Position numbers and translations under genes: made by a program
The notes under the pieces: generated by a model
Database searches by the model: none
What the model was told of the DNA's origin: nothing
Seen by the model: only the letters and a program-made list of their open reading frames with translations
Shown here: one piece after another, positions 55,651 through 64,000 of the stretch
Layout of the letters: each line of letters begins with the position of its first letter
Position numbering within the stretch: the first letter of the stretch is position 1
Assembly (NCBI RefSeq): GCF_029784155.1
Contig: NC_073693.1
Coordinates: forward strand, 150,414,843 to 150,478,842
Reading direction: 5' to 3'
DNA: 64,000 nucleotides
Source: Uranotaenia lowii
Taxonomy: Eukaryota; Arthropoda; Insecta; Diptera; Culicidae

Positions 55651-56859
55651 TTATGCATGCGAAGTAGCACTTTTAGATACTTAACTAAGAAATATTTATC
55701 ACTCTAAGTGATATTTTTTTTTATACTTACAGTTGCACGGATGTTTTTACTTTATGAAAATAAGCTGTGTTGTATTTTTTTTTATTTAACCACCAAAACA
55801 AAATTTTTTGGGCTGATTTTGCAAAAATAATCATGAAAGCTTTTCCGAAGCCTTAAATAAGATTTTAAATTTGTTCATGAATTTTGTGAAAAAAAAAATT
55901 TTTTTCCCTTTTTTTTCATGATTTTTTTGAATTATGTCTGGGTTTTGACAAAATATGTCCGGATATTGCTCGGAGTTTTTGGTCGCCAATTCATAAATGA
56001 AGTGCCCGGATCTAGCCAAGTTTTTGTAGAAAATTGCCCGATTTGTCCGGCCCGGATACGTGACGGAAAAAATTCTGGCAACCTTATTTATGATTGAACA
56101 TATTTGTATTCTCATACTTCGCTTATATACATCGCTTCTTAAATGTTTAAAGATTATTTGGCTGTAGAAACTATAAATAAGTTATGGAAGGTGTAAAGTT
56201 TACAAATTTGACAACATACAGTCGATTGACGAAATGGCTGATAAGTCAACATATCTAATAAGTCTAGTTCGAAGAAAATACGCGCTGTTCACATGGTATG
56301 ACACATTTCAATGAAATATAATGTCCAAAAAATTATAAATTCAAATAAGATTATATTGGTTTTTAAATCATGTGTAAAGAATCTCTAAACAAAAATGTTT
56401 GAGATTTTTTATTTCTTATTTGCTTGAAAATTCAAACTAATTGAAAAGACGATAACTTGAGAAGCTTTTATTTATTTTAGGTACATTGTTGAATCATTGC
56501 ACAAAATTAAACAACATGCCACCAAAAACACTAAAAAACATAAATCAAAAATATCGTCGCTTTTCGCTTTTCATCATAACAATCTTTTTAATAGAAAAAT
56601 TTATAGAAACGAAAAGCAAAGTAGCGCGTTGTGACACTACGATTTGAATCGTTCATATTTCTAAAATGATTTCATGTATGTATGTATGTATGCATGGTTC
56701 CCCCATCGGTAGCAAGGTCAAAGGAAGGCATCCAACCTTCAGAGACCTACAATGGTTGCCAATCCACTCCGCTTGCAATAGTCTCTTCAGATTAACCCCA
56801 GATGCATTCCCTCTGAAATATATGATTATTTATACAATTAAACACATCTTACCGGCAAC

Positions 56860-56968
56860 TTATGGGATTCGAACCCAAAAGTTTTTTTGCCGATACCGGG
56901 AATCGAACCCAGTACGCCTGGGTTACCAGACTTGCGCCGGCCTATCCACTAGACCACATTAGCGCTCC
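56860..56968 (-). repeat. tRNA-like module with two B boxes
   Basis: On the minus strand TGGTCTAGTGG (56946-56956) is an A box, GGTTCGATTCC (56899-56909) a perfect B box, and GGTTCGAATCC (56865-56875) a second perfect B box 34 bases further on. Two tRNA-related parts in one unit recall dimeric mosquito SINEs. A (TATG)n run lies on the far side, near 56675-56692. The first tRNA part lacks a pairing acceptor stem, so a tRNA gene is unlikely. Confidence 0.6.
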
Positions 56969-57129
56969 ATATTTCTAAAATGATTTCATCAAGAAAAAAT
57001 CTTTAAATTTCAATACGAGGCGCTTTGGATAATGAATTTCTAGACATATTGTTTCAGTGATAGACACTAGCAACTCTAAAGTACATCAGGCAAGCGAGGC
57101 GCGATCGGATGCGTTTTTTTCTTTTTCTT

Positions 57130-57690
57130 TTTCTCTCCTCGTTTGCTTAATGCGTTAGAACGTTTTCGCTCGTTAGGTCGTTCTTGCTCTTCTCGTTTTA
57201 AACGCGTGATGAAATTCGGAGAGTTGTACCGGTGCCAAAATGCATTGTCCTACGTGTATAACAATGCCACATCAGGAAGTTTTTCTCTTCTCGTTACAAG
57301 CGCGCGGTAAAATTCGGTGAGTTGCCAGAGGCCGGCAATTCTATTCAAACCGTATGGAGCACATCTCTCAGATTTCCCCTTTTTTGACAGATTTAAGCTT
57401 TTTTCTCCAGATTTGAGCTTTCATCTCCTATGCTCTCAAGGCAAGAAAAGCTTAAATCTGAGAAAAAATGCTTAAAAACAAGATTCACCAAGACTTGTTT
57501 AAAAGATGTTGGTCACACGATACATAGACAAATCGTGTAACGTTGCCGCCTTCTGTGAGTTGCACATGTGCCAAGTGCATTGTACATGTATGACAGTGCC
57601 ACGTTAGGACGCTTTGCTCTTCTCGTCTTAAGCGCGCGGTAAAATACATTGTACGTGTATGACAATGCCACGTTTGGACATATTCGCTCT
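57130..57690. repeat. Degenerate repeated block
   Basis: The words CTCTTCTCGT (near 57194, 57286 and 57618), AAGCGCGCGGTAAAAT (near 57300 and 57630), and TGCATTGTxC with CAATGCCAC (near 57240, 57577 and 57650) recur in the same order and orientation. They look like broken tandem copies of a roughly 100-base unit. An inverted AGATTTAAGCTTTT/AAAAGCTTAAATCT pair lies between them, at about 57390-57465. Confidence 0.5.
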
Positions 57691-57904
57691 AAATAAAAAC
57701 GCGATGTACTCGATAGTGTGCGACGCGACGATAATTAAATATTCAACATTGCTTTGATCACATCCCTTCCCAAAGGGAATCCAGATCTTATTTACCTTTC
57801 CCACTAACAAACCACACTTCCTGTGACGACCGTGGAGATTTAGAGGTGTATTCGGTCTCTAGTAGCAACGGAAGTCGAACTAACAATCCTTCCCTTTCCC
57901 CGAT

Positions 57905-58058
57905 GAACCGTAAGGACGTGGCCGGCGCCGTTATTGACCATATAAGATAAGGTACCTTCGAAACGTGTACACAGAAAATGGTAAGCTAATCCCAAGCCCC
58001 ATTTATTTGGATCTATGTACAATTTTGATGGTTCTTGTCAATCACGGAGTAGCAACTA
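57905..58058 (+). repeat. Dispersed repeat, partner of 9428-9586
   Basis: It carries GGACGTGGCCGGCGCCG, CTTCGAAAC, TCCCAAGC and AATCACGGAGTAGCAACT in the same order as the inverted copy at 9.4 kb. CTCAAGCTAAAGCTCAAG follows, resembling the short 3' tail repeat of some non-LTR elements. The family is uncertain. Confidence 0.6.
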
Positions 58059-58179
58059 CTGAAATGTACGATTTATCTAAGCTCAAGCTAAAGCTCAAGA
58101 TAGACACTACCAACTCTAAATTTTACGAACGATTTACCAAAAAAAATCCTAAACTCTATCGCTTACCGCTGAAATGAGT

Positions 58180-59960
58180 TGCTAAAATGGTTAGTTGACA
58201 ACAAAATTGTCGTTGAATATTTTTGCACCAATTATAGTGGCAAAGAACAATTTTTTTAAAAGTTTTTTAAGATTTTCAGATAAAAAACATAACATTTTAG
58301 TATGGTACCTTGCCGAAACCTGATCTTTCACTCTTTTTTCATTCGGAATTTAGATTTTATTTTGCTTATTCGATAGTGGAAATTTATTGAAGACTATTGC
58401 TATCCCGAACATGTTATGTCTTAAATAATGTTTTCTATATTCGTTCATGACATTTCATCTGTTGTTTTGTATAAATTGTGCTTTTCAAATGCAGTTATTA
58501 AGTTTTACTTAAAAAGTGCTTCGCTTTGAAGTATGGATGTCACTTTTATGATATTTCAAGCTATTTTTGAAAAAAAAACGTGTCAATTTCTCAAAGAATA
58601 AAAAAACGTAAAATCTAGCTAGAGAAGGAGATGAAGGGGTTTTGAAAAATCTTAGTTTGTCTAACGAGGGGTAAGGGAGGGTTAAAAATATCCAAAATTG
58701 TGCTTACGTTATTAGTGAATAGTGAACGACCCCCTATGCCACTTAGATTTTGGCAGTTATGAAGAATTATTTAAAGCGAGAAAGTTTTCAGTTTTTAGAT
58801 GAATTGGATTAAATTTTCTCTTGAACACCATTTTTAAATTGAATTATAAGCTTATATTAATTAAACTGCGCTGAAAAACTTTTTTTTAAGGTTTTATTAA
58901 TGACACTTTACCATCTTTGTGGCATTCGTGTCTTGAGGCGCTGATAAACGATTCCTTTCATAAAAACATAAATACTAATAAAAACTCATATTTTATTTAT
59001 GAAAGATTAACCACCCTTATTTATGTTTGTTACTTCAATTTATCGGCCTTATCGGTGAAAAGTGATGTCCTTTTTAGTAGGGACATCTAAAGATTATGAA
59101 ATTTTTATAGACGGAAAGAAGGTTAGATGAAATAAAAGATGGTGAAAATGAGGGGGTAGAATTTATTTAGAAGCATTATCATCACATATCAAATTTTGCG
59201 ATGTTTTCATGACATTTAGATCTGCGAAAAATGGGAAATTTCCGGAATTCGTGGAGCTTTATTTCCACAAAAAGTGGACCAATTGTGCAGATTTCATATT
59301 CCTGAGTTCATCTGAGTATCGATTTTGATTTCTAAACATATTATTTCATGATTACGTAACTGAGATATTTCAACTTGTATGATAAGTGAATATTGTACGA
59401 ATGACCGTAGGAATGAGAGGGAGGGGAGGAGGGTTTGGGGTTACCACCCCATGGGGCATATTCTCAATCAAATTTGATGATTCAGTAAGACTGTTCAAGA
59501 GTAACTCAAATGACGCCAAAACCTCGAAAACTTATCTCAGTTTCAGTATTTTGCTACAGCTTTTTCAAAATTTTCTCACTTGTTGATAGAAATCCTGTTC
59601 TGAATATTTCATTTTAAATTAGATTAATCTCATTTCGGAGGTTCTGGTCCCATATCATTAGAATCAAAATAGTATTTCTGTTTTCATATTTTGGATTTTG
59701 CATCCATCCAGTTGAAGATTCCTGATTTTCAGTTCGAATGATGATAGAAATAAGAATAGAAAAGTTGTTTTCAAATCCTGGTTAAAATTCTGATTTTGGA
59801 TCAAATTTTATTCGTGCTTTTCGAAACTGATTCTAATTTTCAATATTTGGGGTAATAATTTTCCGAATTTAATAAAAAAGAAACCATCCTGAGTTTATGT
59901 TTCATATCCGGATTTGAAGTTCTTAAACAAAGTTCTTTCGCAAAATTCAAACAAAACATA
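58180..59960. other. AT-rich DNA, possible MITE end
   Basis: TAACGTAAGCAC-type sequence next to AGGGGGTCGTTCACT (minus strand, 58690-58736) looks like the end of a MITE, but no inverted partner was found. The remainder is AT-rich without genes. Confidence 0.35.
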
Positions 59961-59968
59961 GCTTTAAA

Positions 59969-60748
59969 ATGGCGAATCTGGAATCAAAACTAAGAATCAG
60001 GTTCATTAATGGTTTTGGCGTATTTAGTCCAACCGAAAACAATGTTTCTAACAGGCTACCTGACACTTTTTCAATATTCTCGGCTGAAGCAACAGCGATT
60101 GCGCTAGCTGTAGAAAAAGCGAGTATTCCAACGATAATATATTCTGATTCAGCTAGTGTACTAGAAGCCTTAGAATCTGGGATAAAACATCCGATTATTC
60201 AAGATATTCAAATACATAGAAACAAAGGAAACGTGACATTGGTCTGGATACCTAGTCACGTTGGCATTCTTGGCAACGAAAAAGCAGACAAATTGGCAAA
60301 TTTGGGCAGAGAAGGAGAAAGGATATCCAGAAAAACACCCAAGGCGGACGCGCTTAAATGGGTTAAACATCAACTGTGGATGGCACATGAACGAAATTGG
60401 AAAAACGAACAGGAAACAACACTAAGAGAAATCAAATCATCAACATCGAAATGGATAGACACGGCGCTGAAGAAGGACCAGAAAATTCTTACAAGGTTAA
60501 GGACTGGACACAGCAAGATAACCCATAAACACATATTGGAACGAACTGAAGCCCCAACGTGTGTAACATGTGGTGTTTTAATCACAGTTAAACACTTATT
60601 GGTGGACTGCAGGAAGTACGACATGCAAAGAGCTAATATTTTTCCCGACGCCGGAGGAGGACTAGTGAATATGTTGAAAAACAACAAACAAAGTGAAAAA
60701 ATAGTGATAAAATTCCTTAAGCAAAGTGCATTGTACGACCAAATTTAA
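59969..60748 (+). CDS. RNase H/zinc-finger C-terminus of an I-like non-LTR retrotransposon
   Basis: The 259-codon open frame encodes the C-terminal part of a retrotransposon ORF2. RNase H fingerprints are FSAEATAIALAVE (acidic residue E40), IIYSDSASVLEAL (D60) and WIPSHVGILGNEKADKLANL (H97, D107). A Cys-His motif, C198-X2-C201-X7-H209-X4-C214, follows, as in I-clade elements. The first catalytic Asp of RNase H and the whole reverse transcriptase are absent, so the element is 5'-truncated and the ATG at 59969 is probably adventitious. After the stop comes a short 3' UTR ending in AATAAATAAAG and an A run near 60826. The absence of stops or frameshifts in 780 bases suggests a fairly recent insertion. 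It is not expected to be functional alone. Confidence 0.88.
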   Translation: MANLESKLRIRFINGFGVFSPTENNVSNRLPDTFSIFSAEATAIALAVEKASIPTIIYSDSASVLEALESGIKHPIIQDIQIHRNKGNVTLVWIPSHVGILGNEKADKLANLGREGERISRKTPKADALKWVKHQLWMAHERNWKNEQETTLREIKSSTSKWIDTALKKDQKILTRLRTGHSKITHKHILERTEAPTCVTCGVLITVKHLLVDCRKYDMQRANIFPDAGGGLVNMLKNNKQSEKIVIKFLKQSALYDQI

Positions 60749-60836
60749 GAAACTCTGTAACGTCCAGTATTTATATATTAATACTGAGGGTGAAAACTGA
60801 AGGTTAATCCCTCAATAAATAAAGCGTAAAAAAAAT
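60749..60836 (+). other. 3' UTR and poly(A) end of the I-like element
   Basis: About 80 bases after the stop the sequence reads CAATAAATAAAGCG followed by an A run, the expected 3' end of a target-primed retrotransposon copy. Confidence 0.7.
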
Positions 60837-60839
60837 TCA

Positions 60840-61900
60840 TTCATTAATCGAAATGTCGGATTAAAGATGAACAATTAAAATAATTAATTGAAATTAAAAC
60901 CCAAAATATTAGAATGGAATATTTCAGAATTGAGGGCTCTAAAACAAGTTTGTGGAGCTTTTTTTTTCTTGCATTCGACTACTTAGACGCTTAGCTAAGT
61001 TGAAGATTCAAAAAAAAAAAGTTTTGGGCTAAAGTGGTCTTTTTTCTTATAGACCTGAAACAAATTCAACTTTTTGACTCATGTTCAAAATTGTGGTCTG
61101 CAAATAAGATTCAGAAATAGCTTTATATGTATACATATTTCAGAAATCGTATTTAAATTCGGAAACAGATTCGAAATTCAAATTTTTAATTTAAGTTCAT
61201 AATTCTGATTCAGAAATAATAGTTTTATGAAATTATTTTATCGGCAATATCGGTGATACTTTTTACCCAGAAAACCAGAGGTCGTATATTATTTGACAGA
61301 TTATATCGTATGAATGTTATTTAAACTCATTTTCATATATCTGCACCTATAATGTGCGTCCCTTGCATATTCTTTATCGTATTTAAATACATTGCATGAT
61401 TTTATTACGACAAAACAATTCAAGTCATGAATTTGTGTGCTAATGTACCTATATGGCCTCCAAATGACTGTATAGGTTTTTTTTAAAAAAAAACAAAGGA
61501 TTTTTATAAATAATATTTGTATTTAACGAGACATGTAATCTTCACGCAAAAATATTCACAAGAAATTGCAAATTTTCTTAATGTATTTTATAACAATAGA
61601 TATTTTACAGCTTTTTCAAGAGCCACCAACATTGGATCATGTATGAAAGAATAAGACTTGATCCACCTAATTTCAACCTACAGTTTATAATTTTACTTTT
61701 GAGAAGTTGAAGGCTTTCTCTAAAAAACCTATTCCAGAATAGGGGCTGCTTTTTCTATCAGGCTCTTGAAAAAAAAAAATCAAAAATTTTAACCATCGGT
61801 GAGAGTAAGTTCCCTATTTTGTTACTTACGCTTTTTTTTAAAGTAACTATTAAATACGAAAAGCATTTAATGTAAAAATACTTAAAAATGAATAATTAAA
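60840..61900. other. AT-rich DNA, nothing recognised
   Basis: AT-rich with short homopolymers. A few AATTCTGATTCAG-like words near 61150-61210 recall the satellite unit in inverted orientation, but they are sparse. Confidence 0.45.
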
Positions 61901-61906
61901 TATGTA

Positions 61907-62463
61907 CAGTGAGCGAAATAAGAATAGTTCCACTATGTGTTTTGTTGTTAAAATATGAATGATTGAAAATCACGAAAATTTTCTTTTACAGTTTGTTCTG
62001 AATTGTTCAACGGATAAATCAAGCATAAGTTAACTTTTTTTGGTCGCAGCAATTGGCGTTGAGGACCAAAAATGTAAAAAAGGGGTGCGAAATAAAAATA
62101 GTACCACTTGAGTTTTTCAACAAAAATAAGTTTATTTTTAAAAATTTACTTTGTAAAAGTGAATAATAATGCTTCTACGAATTATTTCAATACATAACTG
62201 CATTTTTAGGAGTTTTCTAGAATTGCGAAGAATTTCAAAGGTTTTAAAAGGGGGGTTTTAAGAGGTGCTCCCCTAGCGTCAAGGAATTTAAAATTTGAGG
62301 TATGGTAAAATTTGAGGTATCAAACTGCATGATTTCTTCATGAATGTTATAAATATGATGCAAAATGTTGAAACAAGCTGTAGAAGTAAATTTTCGTAAT
62401 TTTCAATCATTCATATTTTAACAAGCAAGACACATAGTTATACTATTCTTATTTCGCTCACTG
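61907..62463. mobile_element. Mariner-type MITE, 557 bp
   Basis: The terminus CAGTGAGCGAAATAAGAATA at the left and its inverted copy at the right are flanked by TA (61905-61906 and 62464-62465). The similarity continues inward for at least 60 bases (TTAAAATATGAATGATTGAA). A second TIR-like word (GTGCGAAATAAAAATAGTAC) lies inside near 62085. The ends and TA target fit the Tc1/mariner superfamily. No transposase remains. Confidence 0.85.
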
Positions 62464-62924
62464 TAGTACTTACTGAACAATAATTTTTTAACGTTTTTAA
62501 TGCTTTTTTTGAGCAAAACATTATGAAAAACAATACGTCAATAACCCCCTCCTCCCCTAAGAGGCGGTACTTTCTACGGCCCTGATTTTACATATTTTTC
62601 GAATTGTTATCGATATTCCAACCCGGCTTTTGACGCGGTTCGTGTTTCATCTCTCCTACCTGACTTAAGATTCTTTTTTTCTCAACAAATTAATCCAGAA
62701 TGGTGGTAACTCTTAGACCTAACTGCCAATCAGTTGTTTAGATCTAAAAACACACGGATCAAGGATTTTTGAGGCTACCAACTTGATAATTTTTCAAAAA
62801 ATAATCACATTTGCAGTTTTCTTATGTTGTAGAGCTTAGCTGTAGCTATAAGCGGTATTGGGCACTAGAAAATTAATTCTTCAATGGGTCACCCTATCAG
62901 TTTCTTATAATATAACCCCAAGCA

Positions 62925-63680
62925 ACCAAAAGTCACATATTTATTTGAATGAAGGCATTGAAAGTTACATATTGGCTGACAAAGAGAATCAACTGCCCAA
63001 TTCCCTTTAGTGAACTTTATGTACTCATTAATGAGCTTGAAAGTTGCAAAAGTGATTAATATGTACGTTGTATGTGACTTGTTTTGCCCAATTCCCATTA
63101 GTGAACTGTATGTGCTCATTAACGAACTAGAAAGCTGCAAAAGTGATCTATACGTACGTTATACGGGACATAAGTCACATAAAGGGCACAAAAGTGCCCA
63201 ATACGGGATTTGGTAAGTCACATAAAGGGCACAAAAGTGCTTAAACGGGATTTGATAAGTCACAAAAAGTGCATTGATGTGCTTTCAAAATCAAATTACC
63301 TCTACGAGTTTTAGTTTCAGTTAGAACAACTTCTAGGCGTGGTCTCGTGGTAGCGTGTTCGATTCTTACCACGAAGGTCGGGTTTCGATCCCCAAGCCGG
63401 GCAAGTTTTTTTTCAATAAGTAATTTTGTACATGAGTGACCATTCTGATGCGATATATGTAGGAAATGTAGGAAAGAAGCAATTGAACAATTTGTCGAGT
63501 TTGAAATCCGGCGCGTGGCATCATGACGACACCGGTACAGAACACAGTAAATAATCAAGAGAAGGTGATATGAACCGAAGCCAACTGTTCAGTTGAGATA
63601 GAGAGAAATTTTTTTGCTCATTTTGCGATTTTTTGGAAGCCGAATTAAGAGGCTGCTGGAAGCTGAATAGAAAATCATTA
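62925..63680 (+). repeat. SINE-like dispersed element, inverted third copy
   Basis: This is a diverged, reverse-oriented copy of the element in the 2,246-bp units. It keeps the GCTTCCA ends, the tRNA-like module and the two roughly 88-base subrepeats, and adds a local tandem expansion of a GACATAAGTCACATAAAGGG-like unit at about 63165-63265. Divergence from the other copies argues that the family is older than the tandem duplication. Confidence 0.75.
63336..63402 (+). repeat. tRNA-like module (best-preserved copy)
   Basis: GGCGTGGTCTCGTGGTAGCG opens the module (A-box-like TGGTCTCGTGG at 63340-63350) and GGTTTCGATCC (63381-63391) is a good B box, with CCCCAAGCCGGGC after it. The B box is better here than in the copies at 2042 and 4288. 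The acceptor stem is incomplete. Confidence 0.5.
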
Positions 63681-64000
63681 AACTTGTTTTGGAACTTGAA
63701 AGTATCAATAAGAACTTAAATTTTGAGCTGCATATAACGTACTTCATATCAATGATGGGGCTGAGTAAGCGTTTTTGTACCTGTTTTATGAGACTTTTGG
63801 TTTCTTGGGATGTGCCTTTATTTCCTGATAGTATATAAAATAAATTTAGTAACTATTAGCTAGGTTAAGACTTTTAGTGAAATTATCAACAGAAAAGACT
63901 ATCATTTTAGAAAAATTGAACTACGGAATAGAAACTGATTGGTCAATCCAATTTTATTATCACTCACAGAACTACCATAGTTGAATTCTAAATCAAGAAT

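Noticed and set aside
55831..56115. Minus-strand frame of 94 codons containing a TYPGRTNRAIFYKNLARSG segment
   Set aside because: The segment gave a feeling of a mosquito repeat, but no second copy or element end could be shown inside this window, so no feature was called.

Overview
The window looks like AT-rich, non-coding DNA from an insect, most likely a culicid mosquito. This rests on the AT-rich background, several DD37E Tc1/mariner relics, I-like and other non-LTR retrotransposon fragments, tRNA-related SINE-like modules, and several families of short inverted-repeat elements (MITEs) of the kind that fill mosquito genomes. The species cannot be fixed from sequence alone. No host protein-coding exon could be recognised; every convincing protein similarity belongs to a mobile element.

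Layout. 1-1755: plain AT-rich DNA. 1756-6248: an apparently exact head-to-tail duplication of a 2,246-bp unit, each copy holding a SINE-like element; a diverged inverted copy of that element lies at 62925-63680. 6403-6880: dead mariner on the minus strand. 8221-8250: an intronic AG|GT junction that looks like a recursive-splice (ratchet) site. 10730-13797: a TIR element with a second one nested inside. 16.6-19.7 kb: dispersed repeats, an (AT)n tract and a TA-flanked MITE. 19834-21785: a broken non-LTR reverse transcriptase split at a TA by a chimeric mariner. 24285-25701: two adjacent MITEs. 26106-27292: a nearly complete but dead DD37E mariner. 30.1-30.5 kb: a small MITE. 32461-37450: a very homogeneous 13-bp satellite in two blocks. 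37623-37660: a perfect 38-bp palindrome.

40031-40070 carries a second and stronger ratchet-like site on the same strand. Next comes a nested stack: a TIR element (40689-45607, 7/8-bp TSD) containing a non-coding LTR retrotransposon (41229-43881, TSD TTGGC, LTRs with no difference seen) and a hAT-like foldback element (44101-44878, 8-bp TSD). The LTR element holds a cluster of about nine 21-bp hairpin motifs. Further right are a decayed Tc1/mariner (46811-48118), MITEs at 48.6, 53.0, 54.4 and 61.9 kb, a dimeric tRNA-like module (56.9 kb), and a 5'-truncated I-like retrotransposon with an open RNase H/zinc-finger reading frame (59969-60748).

Interpretation. Two ratchet-like sites on the plus strand 32 kb apart, no exons, and several more complex stretches with homeodomain-type motifs fit a position inside a giant intron of a plus-strand gene. 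This is inference. The most unusual items are the non-coding LTR element with its hairpin array, the satellite, the mariner chimera and the paired ratchet-like sites.
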